Source: Armatimonadota bacterium
GTDB lineage: Bacteria > Armatimonadota > Armatimonadia > Armatimonadales > Armatimonadaceae
Length of the DNA stretch: 13,741 nucleotides
Direction of reading: 5' to 3'
NCBI GenBank assembly: GCA_014381035.1
Contig: JACMIS010000500.1
Location: 1-13,741 of the forward strand
The number at the start of each line of letters is the position of its first letter. Within the stretch, counting starts at the first letter, position 1. The position numbers and the translations under genes were made by a program. The notes below the pieces were generated by a model. It searched no databases. It was not told the DNA's origin and saw only the letters and a list, made by a program, of their open reading frames with translations. Positions 1 to 7,103 of this stretch are shown here, in pieces.

Positions 1-1
1 A

Positions 2-241
2 ATGGCTTCAACATTTGAACGTGTGAAGAAAGTAGTTGTTAAGCAACTCGAAGTAAGCGAAGACCAGATCACTGAGACGGCTTCGTTTGTAGATGATTTG
101 GGCGCGGATTCGCTCGATGTCGTGGAACTCGTCATGGGACTGGAAGAAGAGTTCGACATCGAGATTCCCGATGAGGACGCGGAAAAGATCGCTACCGTTG
201 GCAATGCGGTAGAGTACATCGACAGCAAAACAGCGGGTTAG
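2..241 (+). CDS. acpP: Acyl carrier protein
   Basis: This 79-residue acidic protein is the acyl carrier of type II fatty-acid synthesis. It carries growing acyl chains as thioesters on a 4'-phosphopantetheine arm in the cytoplasm. The attachment motif DSL lies at residues 36-38, so Ser37 is the modified residue. The preceding DDLGA and the following [10 protein letters not shown] helix are typical of bacterial ACPs, and the length matches the family. The ATG is the second base of the window, so its ribosome binding site and promoter are out of view. An upstream start cannot be excluded, but the N-terminus aligns with the family norm. fabF follows 124 bases downstream, the usual acpP-fabF order. 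The TAG stop touches the left edge of a long hairpin. Confidence 0.97.
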   Translation: MASTFERVKKVVVKQLEVSEDQITETASFVDDLGADSLDVVELVMGLEEEFDIEIPDEDAEKIATVGNAVEYIDSKTAG

Positions 242-360
242 GGTAATTGGGTGGTTGGGGGATTAGGTTGTTAGGAAGTGTCCCGAACAGGATACACAGT
301 GGTTGTACGACTGCTGACACCTAATACCCGATCGCCCAATTACCCAACCACCCAATTACC
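242..360. repeat. 8-base periodic hairpin filling the acpP-fabF spacer
   Basis: Bases 242-259 and 343-360 form a perfect 18-bp inverted repeat. Read from 242 the left half splits into 8-base units: GGTAATTG, GGTGGTTG, GGGGATTA, GGTTGTTA, GGAAGTGT. The right half read on the - strand does the same: GGTAATTG, GGTGGTTG, GGTAATTG, GGCGATCG. Inner bases add a further partial pairing (TTAGG..GTGTC with GACACCTAA). The structure starts one base after the acpP stop and ends five bases before the fabF ATG. No T-run follows it, so it is not a standard intrinsic terminator. It may act as an attenuator or an mRNA-stabilising 3' end for acpP. Confidence 0.85.
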
Positions 361-365
361 TAATT

Positions 366-1619
366 ATGAGCAGTAATAACAAGAAGCGGATCGTTGTTAC
401 TGGTGTCGGCGCGGTGACTCCGGTCGGTATCGGTAAAGAAGCTTACTGGAACGCGCTGGCATCCGGTACGTCCGGCGTCGCCAAGATTACCCTGTTTGAT
501 CCTACGGGGTTCGATGTGCAGATCGCGGGCGAAGTAAAGAACTTCGAGGCGAGCAGTTTTATGGATCGCAAGGAAGCGAAACGCGCCGACCGGTTCACCC
601 AGTTCGCGGTCGCGGCGGCACGCGAAGCGGTGGAAGACTCCGGTCTGGTGATAGACAGCAGCAACGCCGAGCGCGTCGGGGTGCTGATCGGCTCCGGCAT
701 CGGTGGTCTGGCGACCCTTGAGGAGCAGATTCGCATTCTGATCGAAAAGGGTCCGAATCGGGTTTCCCCGTTCCTGATCCCCATGATGATCGTCAACATG
801 GCGAGCGGTATGGTTTCGATCATGACCGGCGCGAAGGGACCCAACTCCGCTGTCGCAACGGCATGTGCGACCGGTGCCCACGCTATCGGGGATTGTCTGG
901 AAATCATCCGACGTGGCGACGCAGACGCGATGATCGTCGGCGGCGCGGAAGCGGCGGTAACGCCGGTTTCGATGGCGGGCTTCGGCAACATGAAAGCCAT
1001 GGCGTCGAAGTTCAATGATTGTCCCGAAAAAGCCTCGCGACCGTTCGACGCCGGGCGCGAAGGGTTTGTGATCGGCGAGGGCGCGGGCATTTTAGTGATC
1101 GAAACGCTCGAATCCGCGGAAAAGCGCGGGGCAAAACAGATTTATGCGGAGTTGGTCGGTTACGGCATGAGTGGAGACGCGTATCACATGTCGGCACCCG
1201 CACCGGAAGGCGAGGGCGTCGCCCGCGCGATCCGCGCCTGTCTGCGCAACGCGAGCCTGGAGCCGGAGCAGGTGGGATACGTCAACGCGCACGCGACCAG
1301 CACCCCCATCGGCGACCCGTCCGAGATCGGTGCACTCCGTTCGGTATTCGGCGAACATTTCAAGAATATCCCGGTCTCGGCGACTAAATCCATGACCGGG
1401 CACCTGTTAGGCGGTGCGGGCGGCATCGAGGCAATCGCCACAGTGCTCGCGCTACAAAAAGAGTTGCTACCGCCGACCATCAATTACGAGACGCCGGACC
1501 CGCAGTGCGAAGTGGACTGTATCCCGAACGCCGCCCGCAAGGCGCGGGTGGATGTCGCCCTATCGAACAACTTCGGCTTTGGCGGACACAACGCCGTCGT
1601 TGCCTTCAAGCGGTTTTAG
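366..1619 (+). CDS. fabF: Beta-ketoacyl-ACP synthase II
   Basis: This 417-residue condensing enzyme extends acyl-ACP with malonyl-ACP in fatty-acid elongation. It is full length for FabF. The nucleophile is Cys167 in ATACATG; the two catalytic histidines are His309 (NAHATSTPIGD) and His346 (KSMTGHLLGG), with Lys341 beside the latter. The C-terminal NNFGFGGHNA glycine loop is intact. The KRIVVTGVGAVTP opening near residue 7 supports the ATG at 366. That start has no recognisable Shine-Dalgarno sequence: the preceding bases are the pyrimidine-rich right arm of the spacer hairpin. The gene is probably co-transcribed with acpP. It ends at TAG 1617-1619, where a 54-bp inverted-repeat arm begins. 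Confidence 0.97.
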   Translation: MSSNNKKRIVVTGVGAVTPVGIGKEAYWNALASGTSGVAKITLFDPTGFDVQIAGEVKNFEASSFMDRKEAKRADRFTQFAVAAAREAVEDSGLVIDSSNAERVGVLIGSGIGGLATLEEQIRILIEKGPNRVSPFLIPMMIVNMASGMVSIMTGAKGPNSAVATACATGAHAIGDCLEIIRRGDADAMIVGGAEAAVTPVSMAGFGNMKAMASKFNDCPEKASRPFDAGREGFVIGEGAGILVIETLESAEKRGAKQIYAELVGYGMSGDAYHMSAPAPEGEGVARAIRACLRNASLEPEQVGYVNAHATSTPIGDPSEIGALRSVFGEHFKNIPVSATKSMTGHLLGGAGGIEAIATVLALQKELLPPTINYETPDPQCEVDCIPNAARKARVDVALSNNFGFGGHNAVVAFKRF

Positions 1620-1777
1620 GATTTCGACCACAAAGGACACGAAGTCAAAGAAGAACACAAAGGGTTTTAAGGTTTTTTGCCTCGCTGGTTACTGAGACGA
1701 CTAACGAGACCGGCACGCCCCAGCCTTAAAACCCTTTGTGTTCTTCTTTGACTTCGTGTCCTTTGTGGTCGAAATCC
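1619..1777. repeat. Perfect 54-bp inverted repeat between convergent genes
   Basis: Bases 1619-1672 are the exact reverse complement of 1724-1777, with a 51-base loop. The left arm contains four 9-base units in register (1629-1664): CACAAAGGA, CACGAAGTC, AAAGAAGAA, CACAAAGGG. The element starts on the last base of the fabF stop and ends 10 bases before the end of the converging alcohol dehydrogenase remnant, so it fills the convergent spacer. The likely role is a bidirectional terminator or 3'-end RNA structure. Similar CACAAAGGACACGAAG-type repeats are, from memory, scattered in several bacterial phyla. Confidence 0.93.
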
Positions 1778-1787
1778 TTCCGGTCGT

Positions 1788-2400
1788 TTACGCGGCTGCC
1801 GTTTCTGCTTTCAGGGTTGCCATGTCGATCACGAAGCGGTACTGGATGTCACCCTTCTCCACGCGCTTGTAGGCGTCGTGAATGTCTTTGATCGAGATCA
1901 TTTCCACATCCGGCGCGATGCCATGCTGGGCGCAGAAATCAAGCACTTCCTGCGTTTCCGCGATGCTACCGATCAGCGAACCGGCGACATGGCGGCGATA
2001 GAACGCCACCTGCTGGTTGTTCACCGGCTCTAACGGCTCCAGTGCACCGACCAGAGCGATGACTGTTCGGACCTTCGCAGTAGTTTTCTAAGCCGTCCTG
2101 GCATGCGGCGCACGTCGCGCAGGAATCGACCATGCACCCGACCCCGACCAGATCCCCGGCTTTGTATTTCGTGGCGTTCGCGCCGGTGGAAACCACCCGT
2201 CCGACAATCTCGTGTCCGGGCAGACAGGGATAGACCGTGTTGCCCCATTCGTTCTTGACCTGATGAATGTCGGAGTGGCACACGCCGCAGTAAAGGATGT
2301 CGATAAGGATGTCGTCCGCTCCCGGATCACGTCGCTCGAACTCGAACCGATGGAGCGACGAGAACTGGTTCTTCGCCGCGTACCCTACGCTCTGTATCAT
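1788..2400 (-). pseudogene. Zinc alcohol dehydrogenase remnant (internal deletion plus frameshift)
   Basis: The 5' part (from ATG 2400) encodes a medium-chain alcohol dehydrogenase N-terminus of the YahK/AdhA type. It has the catalytic-zinc motif CGVCHSD (Cys38) and GHE (62-64), and the structural-zinc lobe Cys94, Cys97, Cys100, Cys108. Frame is lost right after ENYCEGPN, near 2070. A different frame then reads TVIALVGALEPLEP and continues through AGSLIGSIAETQEVLDFCA to YRFVID, the family's C-terminus, ending at TAA 1788. Family members are about 350 residues, so roughly 140 residues are missing, including the third catalytic-zinc Cys and the GxGGLGH NAD-binding motif. A sequencing indel alone would not remove that much. 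The gene reads convergently with fabF. AAGG seven bases before ATG 2400 is a plausible ribosome binding site. Confidence 0.9.
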
Positions 2401-2471
2401 AAAAATGCCTTGCTAAAAGTAGAATGAAGGTTTCCCGTTCCCGTGTACCCGCACTCTGTTTGTTTCTAACC

Positions 2472-2498
2472 GTCAAGACGCTAAGGATGCCAAGACCG
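2472..2498. repeat. Degenerate 9-base periodic tract
   Basis: Three successive 9-mers, GTCAAGACG, CTAAGGATG and CCAAGACCG, share an nnAAGnnnG pattern. They resemble the periodic arms of the 54-bp inverted repeat at 1619-1777. No matching inverted arm is seen nearby. This may be a decayed copy of the same kind of repeat. The call is weak because the units are short and diverged. Confidence 0.35.
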
Positions 2499-2679
2499 GA
2501 AGGGGAGAACAGATTCAACTTTAGAGACACGGAAGACATAGACGATTGCGCCGGCTTCTTCCTGATCGAACGATCCTTCTTGCAATGGTGCGTCGGGTGG
2601 CGAAAAAACGGGCGTTGCTTGCGGTCGCCGGTCAGCGAGCAGAATTTTCGGAGGGTGACGAAACTTTTTACCGAAATAG

Positions 2680-2691
2680 TTGTACGTACAA
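2680..2691. promoter_or_regulatory. Perfect 12-bp palindrome, candidate operator
   Basis: TTGTACGTACAA is a perfect palindrome about 100 bases before the LLM oxidoreductase ATG. Its form resembles operators of small dimeric regulators such as the TetR family, but no such regulator is encoded in the window. Function is inferred from position only. Confidence 0.4.
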
Positions 2692-2792
2692 TTAGTGTCC
2701 TGCGATTGACCGTGCAACATCGCCCTGAATCACTCCGGGGCGGTGGGACCGATACGTTTGACCGATGTTAGCACGACCGGGGAGATTTTTTG

Positions 2793-3836
2793 ATGGAAAT
2801 TGGAATCGACAGTTTTGTAGCAGTGTCGTCGGATAGCGACACGGACAACCCCATGAGCGGGGCAGATGCCATGCACCAGTTGCTGGAACGGATCGAACAC
2901 GCCGATCAGGCGGGTCTGGACGTGTTCGGGATTGGGGAACACCACCGGCGGGAGTTTCTCGACTCCGCTCCTGCCGTGATTCTGGCGGCGGCGGCGGCGA
3001 GAACGCGCCGTATCCGTCTCACCAGTGCGGTGACGGTGCTCAGTGCCGCCGATCCGGTGCGTGTGTTCCAAAACTTCGCCACGCTTGATCTCATTTCGCA
3101 GGGGCGGGCGGAGATCGTCGTCGGGCGCGGTTCGTTCACCGAATCTTTTCCTTTGTTCGGCTTACAGCTCAAAGATTACGACTCGCTTTTCGCCGAGAAT
3201 CTTGATCTGCTTCTACATCTGCGCGACAACGAACACGTTCACTGGTCGGGAAAGCATCGCGCCTCGCTCACCGGTCAGGGCGTTTACCCGAGACCGATGC
3301 AGGATCGGTTGCCCATCTGGCTGGGAGTTGGCGGGACGCCCACCTCATTCGCCCGCGCTGGGGTACTCGGGTTACCGCTCATGGTCGCCATCATCGGCGG
3401 AGAAACGCATCGATTCCGTCCCCTCGTCGACCTTTACCGGGAGGCGGGAAAGCGGGCGGGGCACTCCCCGGAGACATTGAAGGTCGGCTTACACTCTCTT
3501 GGGTATGTCGCGGAGACGACGCAACAGGCTGTCGCCGACTTCTTTCCCGGCTACGCTCGGATGTTCACCCGTATCGGCAAGGAGCGGAGCTGGTCGCCGG
3601 TGACGCGTGCCGGGTTCGACGCCCAGATGACTCCCGAAGGGGCAATGCTAATCGGGAGTCCCGAGGAAGTAGCGGCGAAGATCGCTCGCCACAGCGAGGC
3701 ACTGGGCGGTATTTCGCGTGTGTCTTTCCAGATGGACGTCGCGGATTTGTCTCACGCGAAACTCATGCGATCCATCGAACTGCTCGGCGTTCGTGTCGTC
3801 CCCGCGCTACGTCCCGCGTTTGTTTCTCCCCCTTGA
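2793..3836 (+). CDS. LLM-class flavin-dependent oxidoreductase
   Basis: This 347-residue protein belongs to the luciferase-like monooxygenase superfamily, whose members use FMN or F420 in a TIM barrel. It looks closest to the subgroup of uncharacterised probable oxidoreductases opening with E-x-GIDSF. Visible signatures are the start MEIGIDSFVA, GLDVFGIGEHHRREF (residues 41-55), RIRLTSAVTVLSAADPVRV (73-91), the barrel strand GRAEIVVGRGSF (104-115) and PIWLGVGGTP. The ATG at 2793 has GGAG eight bases upstream (2781-2784). A TTG three bases earlier is also open but less likely. Substrate and cofactor cannot be told from sequence alone. The gene appears to stand alone, between a spacer and the epimerase gene, which seems to have its own promoter. 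Confidence 0.88.
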   Translation: MEIGIDSFVAVSSDSDTDNPMSGADAMHQLLERIEHADQAGLDVFGIGEHHRREFLDSAPAVILAAAAARTRRIRLTSAVTVLSAADPVRVFQNFATLDLISQGRAEIVVGRGSFTESFPLFGLQLKDYDSLFAENLDLLLHLRDNEHVHWSGKHRASLTGQGVYPRPMQDRLPIWLGVGGTPTSFARAGVLGLPLMVAIIGGETHRFRPLVDLYREAGKRAGHSPETLKVGLHSLGYVAETTQQAVADFFPGYARMFTRIGKERSWSPVTRAGFDAQMTPEGAMLIGSPEEVAAKIARHSEALGGISRVSFQMDVADLSHAKLMRSIELLGVRVVPALRPAFVSPP

Positions 3837-3865
3837 ACGCCGAGTAATTTCGCGCCGTTTGCGGC

Positions 3866-3871
3866 TATAAT
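3866..3871 (+). promoter_or_regulatory. TATAAT -10 box six bases before the epimerase ATG
   Basis: A perfect TATAAT (3866-3871) is followed by ACGCGC and then ATG at 3878. With the usual -10 to start-site distance, transcription would begin at or very near the A of the ATG. No Shine-Dalgarno lies in the gap and no good -35 sits 16-18 bases upstream. This suggests a leaderless transcript. Confidence 0.6.
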
Positions 3872-3877
3872 ACGCGC

Positions 3878-4912
3878 ATGCACATACTTTTCATCGGTGG
3901 CACCGGTCTTATCTCTACCGCTACGGCGCGGCGACTCATCGCGGACGGGCATCAGGTTACCTGTTTCAACCGTGGCAAATCGGAATCTCGGCTGGAGGAA
4001 GGTACTTATGAAGTCATCCTCGGCGACCGCAAAGACTACGCGACTTTCGAGAACACGTTCTCGGACAAAACCTTTGATGTTGTCGTGGACATGGTCGCGT
4101 TCTCGCCGGACGATACGGCGTCGGCGATCCGCGCGTTCAAAGGGCGGTGCGGGCAGTTTTTGCACTGCTCCACGGTCTGCGTGTACAGCGGACCGCCGAC
4201 CCTGATCCCGACGCCGGAGCATGAGCCGTTCCACAGCATCGGGGGCTACGGCAAAAACAAGATCAAGTGCGAGGAGTTGCTATTTGCTGCGCACGAAGCG
4301 AACGGTTTCCCGGTAACGATCCTGCGTCCGTCGCACTCCTACGGCGAAGGCGGCAACGTGATCCGCTCCTGGGGTAAGCACGAGACATTCCTGGACCGGG
4401 TGCGCAAAAACAAGCCGGTTGTGGTTCACGGCGACGGAACCTCGCTCTGGGCGTCGTGCCACGTGGACGATGTCGGGCGCGGCTTTATCGCGACGATGGG
4501 CGTGGACGCGTGCAAAGGGCAGGCATACAACATTACGGCGGACGAATGGTTTACCTGGAACGATTACCATAAGATCGCGGCGGAAGTCGCCGGGGGGACG
4601 TTCGACCCGTGCTACATCCCGACCGACATTCTGCGCGAGGTCGCGCCCGCGCTGACCGGCGGCACCTATGAAATCTTCGCCTATCCGAGCATCTTCGACA
4701 ACGGTAAAATCAAGCGCGACACGGCGAGCGGACCCGCCCCATACACCGGGCAGACCGTCTCGTTCCGCGAGGGCGTCGCCCGCAACATCGCCTGGATGGA
4801 CGAGAACAACAAAGTCGCCGATACCGACGCAACCCCCGCCGGTCCTTACGAGGACAGCCTGGTCGCGGCATGGCGTTCCGACATCAACGCCGCACTCCCA
4901 CGAATGGCGTAA
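3878..4912 (+). CDS. NAD-dependent epimerase/dehydratase family protein
   Basis: This 344-residue protein is an extended short-chain dehydrogenase, the family of nucleotide-sugar epimerases and dehydratases. The N-terminal Rossmann motif is GGTGLIS (residues 7-13), with Ser where the last Gly of GxxGxxG is usual. DMVAF follows at 71-75, STVCVYSG at 98-105, and the catalytic pair Tyr124 and Lys128 in YGKNK. ILRPSHSYG (148-156) is the typical strand after the active site, and HVDDVGRGF (195-203) is also family-like. The substrate is unknown and no other sugar genes lie nearby. The start is fixed by the Rossmann strand immediately after the ATG. There is no ribosome binding site, in line with the close TATAAT box. 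An 11-bp hairpin follows the stop. Confidence 0.9.
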   Translation: MHILFIGGTGLISTATARRLIADGHQVTCFNRGKSESRLEEGTYEVILGDRKDYATFENTFSDKTFDVVVDMVAFSPDDTASAIRAFKGRCGQFLHCSTVCVYSGPPTLIPTPEHEPFHSIGGYGKNKIKCEELLFAAHEANGFPVTILRPSHSYGEGGNVIRSWGKHETFLDRVRKNKPVVVHGDGTSLWASCHVDDVGRGFIATMGVDACKGQAYNITADEWFTWNDYHKIAAEVAGGTFDPCYIPTDILREVAPALTGGTYEIFAYPSIFDNGKIKRDTASGPAPYTGQTVSFREGVARNIAWMDENNKVADTDATPAGPYEDSLVAAWRSDINAALPRMA

Positions 4913-4923
4913 TCCAATCCGGC

Positions 4924-4954
4924 ACGCCCTTGTCGAGGATTTTGACAAGGGCGT
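4924..4954. terminator. 11-bp hairpin after the epimerase gene
   Basis: ACGCCCTTGTC (4924-4934) pairs perfectly with GACAAGGGCGT (4944-4954) across a 9-base loop, 11 bases after the stop. No T-run follows on the + strand, so intrinsic termination is uncertain. The next gene's ribosome binding site begins a few bases later. Confidence 0.6.
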
Positions 4955-4976
4955 AGCAAGGAGATCGAGGAATTAA

Positions 4977-5549
4977 TTGCTTAAACTCCACCATGGCACT
5001 ATCTCTATGGAACTCACGGACCTGATTCGGATGAATCAGCTGATCCGTGGGCGGATAGACCTGGCGGGTTTCAATCAGTGGCATGAATCACTTCCCCCCG
5101 ACGAGCAAGCAACGCTTCTATACAGCCTTCACCTCTTCGGACAACAAGCTGGCGGTCGCGAACAAGTATTTGAGGAGGCGGTAAAGTATACACAACTGCC
5201 CATGAATCATCCGCTGGTAAATACACTTTCCCATTTTCGGGGAGGATATATACGTGATGGTGACGCATCGAATACACGACTCAGCGAACAGGAATGGTTG
5301 ACAGTGCGACAGGCAGAAGATCGGCGACTGTTGCTACCTGTATTGGTTTACTTTTTCGGCTTCGCGGAAAACAAAGTTTACTCGATGGAAACCGCCGAAA
5401 ATTGCAATCATTGGTGGCATCGTGACCTGCTTGATGACCGCGTGGTGGAAGATTTGTTGGGCGACCCTGAATTCTATAGGACTGCGATGAGGGACGATCC
5501 CGCTGTAAAAAGCGTTGATTCCCGTAGTGCTAATGCAAGCGAAGTTTAG
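4977..5549 (+). CDS. Hypothetical protein, DUF5958-like (HWWH motif)
   Basis: This 190-residue soluble protein has no signal peptide or membrane segment. From memory it resembles the uncharacterised DUF5958 family: a LIRMNQLIRG opening, a helical middle, then a C-terminal CNHWWH (residues 143-148) after SMETAEN. Function is unknown; His and Cys clustering could bind metal, but that is speculation. Two starts are possible: TTG 4977 with GAGG six bases upstream, or ATG 5007 without a ribosome binding site. I chose the first on the Shine-Dalgarno evidence. Base composition is unlike the neighbours: hand counts of two 60-base lines give about 42-43% GC, against about 63% for a line of the epimerase. 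This suggests a horizontally acquired single gene. Confidence 0.72.
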   Translation: MLKLHHGTISMELTDLIRMNQLIRGRIDLAGFNQWHESLPPDEQATLLYSLHLFGQQAGGREQVFEEAVKYTQLPMNHPLVNTLSHFRGGYIRDGDASNTRLSEQEWLTVRQAEDRRLLLPVLVYFFGFAENKVYSMETAENCNHWWHRDLLDDRVVEDLLGDPEFYRTAMRDDPAVKSVDSRSANASEV

Positions 5550-5620
5550 GGGATTCCGACCCGATTCAGACGGGGAACTCACCGCCCGCTGGGATGTATA
5601 GAACTTGGAGATAATTGACT

Positions 5621-6304
5621 ATGCAACCATCGAATACTTTGTCGTTGACACATTTGACACGCCCGCCGCGCATCGCTCCGAAAGATGGGGAGAAACCGCC
5701 GCTGTTGTTGCTTTTGCACGGCGTGGGGAGCCATGAACGCGATCTGTTCGGGCTGGCGAATGAGTTGGACGGGCGGTTTTTCGTCGTGTCGGTTCGCGCG
5801 CCGCTCACGCACGGAGGGGGATTCGGCTGGTATCCGGTGGATTTTACACCGGACGGTCCCATCGCGGATGAATCCAAGGCACGAACGAGCCGTGATCTTT
5901 TGCAGACATTCATCGGCGAAGTCATCGCGGCATACGGTGTGGATGCCGACCGCGTGTATCTGACCGGGTTCTCGCAGGGCGCGATCATGAGCCTGTATCT
6001 CGCGCTACACGCGCCGGAAACGGTCGCAGGGGTCGCCGCGATGAGCGGGCGGCTGATCGAAGCGACACTCACCGAGCGGGCAGAGGATGCACGACTCGCG
6101 GGGCTTCCCATTCTCGCCGTTCACGGTATCTATGATCGCGTTCTGACTATTGCGGAGGGGCGGCGGGTTCAGACCGAGTTATCGCGTTTGCCGGTGAACC
6201 TGACCTATCACGAATACGCGATGGCGCACGAGGTTTCGCGGGAGAGTCTGGCGGAGGTGGCGTCTTTTTTGACGACCCAGTTAGATTTGTCCCGAAAAGT
6301 CTGA
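5621..6304 (+). CDS. Alpha/beta-hydrolase carboxylesterase (phospholipase/carboxylesterase family)
   Basis: This 227-residue protein fits the small cytoplasmic esterases of the phospholipase/carboxylesterase (PF02230-like) family. The catalytic triad is visible: Ser118 in GFSQG, Asp172 in HGIYDRVL and His203 in AMAHEVS. An oxyanion-hole LLHGVGSHERD lies at 31-41. The segment RAPLTHGGGFGWYPVDF (59-75) is typical of this family. Length is normal. ATG 5621 has GGAG ten bases upstream; a TTG six bases earlier is also in frame with closer spacing, so the start is uncertain by two codons. Natural substrates are not predictable. It follows the low-GC DUF5958-like gene by about 70 bases, and the cytochrome-like gene starts about 115 bases on. 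Confidence 0.9.
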   Translation: MQPSNTLSLTHLTRPPRIAPKDGEKPPLLLLLHGVGSHERDLFGLANELDGRFFVVSVRAPLTHGGGFGWYPVDFTPDGPIADESKARTSRDLLQTFIGEVIAAYGVDADRVYLTGFSQGAIMSLYLALHAPETVAGVAAMSGRLIEATLTERAEDARLAGLPILAVHGIYDRVLTIAEGRRVQTELSRLPVNLTYHEYAMAHEVSRESLAEVASFLTTQLDLSRKV

Positions 6305-6418
6305 ACCTCGGGAGGAGAAAACAGCCTCTAAGAAGAACGAGATATTATTCCCTGTAGCCGCGTTCTACTGGTGCAGCTACTTCGGTTTGCATGTTCGCAA
6401 GGAGGCTGATTTTTCCTG

Positions 6419-7096
6419 ATGTTTCATTTTCGTTTCGATACTCGTTTCGCAATCACTGCGTTGACCGTAACCGCTACGGTATGTGTCGCGTCCGTCGCAC
6501 TCGTTGGCAAACCAGCGCCGGTGCAGGCGTTCCCCGCCTACACCGAAAAAGAAGGCGTTAAATGTGGCTATTGCCATGTGAGCGTTGCCGGAGGTGGCAA
6601 GCGCAACTACCGCGGCAAGTTTTACAAGAAGAATATGTTGACGTTCGCCAATTTCAATGACAAAGCCGAGGCAGACGCGGCAGGCGAACCACTTGGCGCG
6701 GAAGCGGACGCAAAGCCGAAATCGCTGACCGTAGCAGGACCCGTCCCCGGAGCGACACCCGAACCGATACCGGGCAATGCCACACCGGCTCCTCCCGCCC
6801 CGGTTGCGACGGCGTCCCCGGTAGTCGCTCTGCGCAAAAAAGTGGCGACGACGCAAGTCGCGCTGAATAAGTCGCCCAAAAGCCCGGTCGCCAAAAAAGC
6901 GCACTCGGCGTCCTTGACCGCACTGGCTCGGGGAGTCATGAACGATCCCGCGATTCCGCCGGTCAAGAAGTACCCCGAAGCGTTGACTCTGCTACGCCAG
7001 GCAGTAAAATTGGATGCCACGAATAAAAACGCCGCAGGCGACATCAAGCGGATCGAAGCCGTCTACAAACAGATGGGCAAGCCGATTCCGAAGTAG
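6419..7096 (+). CDS. Secreted single-haem c-type cytochrome-like protein
   Basis: This 225-residue exported protein has an N-terminal signal peptide (hydrophobic residues about 11-30, probable cleavage after VQA at 37). A single haem c-binding motif CGYCH follows at 49-53, within FPAYTEKEGVKCGYCHVS. The next part, GGGKRNYRGKFYKKN (58-72), is typical of a short cytochrome-like domain that I recognise but cannot name. Residues about 100-135 form a Pro/Ala-rich linker. A basic helical C-terminal region contains a possible TPR-like helix (YPEALTLLRQAVKLDATNKNA). It probably sits in the periplasm or on the surface and moves electrons. No axial-ligand assignment or partner is evident. GGAGG at 6401-6405 precedes the ATG by 13 bases, rather far. 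Confidence 0.75.
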   Translation: MFHFRFDTRFAITALTVTATVCVASVALVGKPAPVQAFPAYTEKEGVKCGYCHVSVAGGGKRNYRGKFYKKNMLTFANFNDKAEADAAGEPLGAEADAKPKSLTVAGPVPGATPEPIPGNATPAPPAPVATASPVVALRKKVATTQVALNKSPKSPVAKKAHSASLTALARGVMNDPAIPPVKKYPEALTLLRQAVKLDATNKNAAGDIKRIEAVYKQMGKPIPK

Positions 7097-7103
7097 AGGA
7101 TCA

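Larger units (their letters stand above)
2401..2792. other. Divergent spacer with no convincing gene
   Basis: This 392-base stretch separates the alcohol dehydrogenase remnant (-) from the LLM oxidoreductase (+). Open frames here on either strand show no recognisable family, no strong ribosome binding site and no natural composition, so I call none. It holds a degenerate 9-base periodic tract (2472-2498: GTCAAGACG, CTAAGGATG, CCAAGACCG), a perfect 12-bp palindrome at 2680-2691, and the Shine-Dalgarno of the downstream gene. I see no clear sigma-70 promoter. Confidence 0.6.

Noticed and set aside
242..360. CRISPR-like array
   Set aside because: The repeats are 8-base periodic units arranged as an inverted repeat, with no spacers and no cas genes.
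360..1483. Long open frames antisense to fabF
   Set aside because: They lie wholly opposite a clear FabF, have odd Arg/His/Pro-rich composition and match no family; they are shadows of a high-GC gene.
2424..2771. 115-residue open frame in the divergent spacer (+)
   Set aside because: It has a Cys/Arg/Phe-rich sequence with no family resemblance and no convincing ribosome binding site, and it runs over the repeat tract and palindrome.
3833..3871. TTGAAC as a -35 for the TATAAT at 3866
   Set aside because: The spacing is 27 bases, too long for a sigma-70 promoter.
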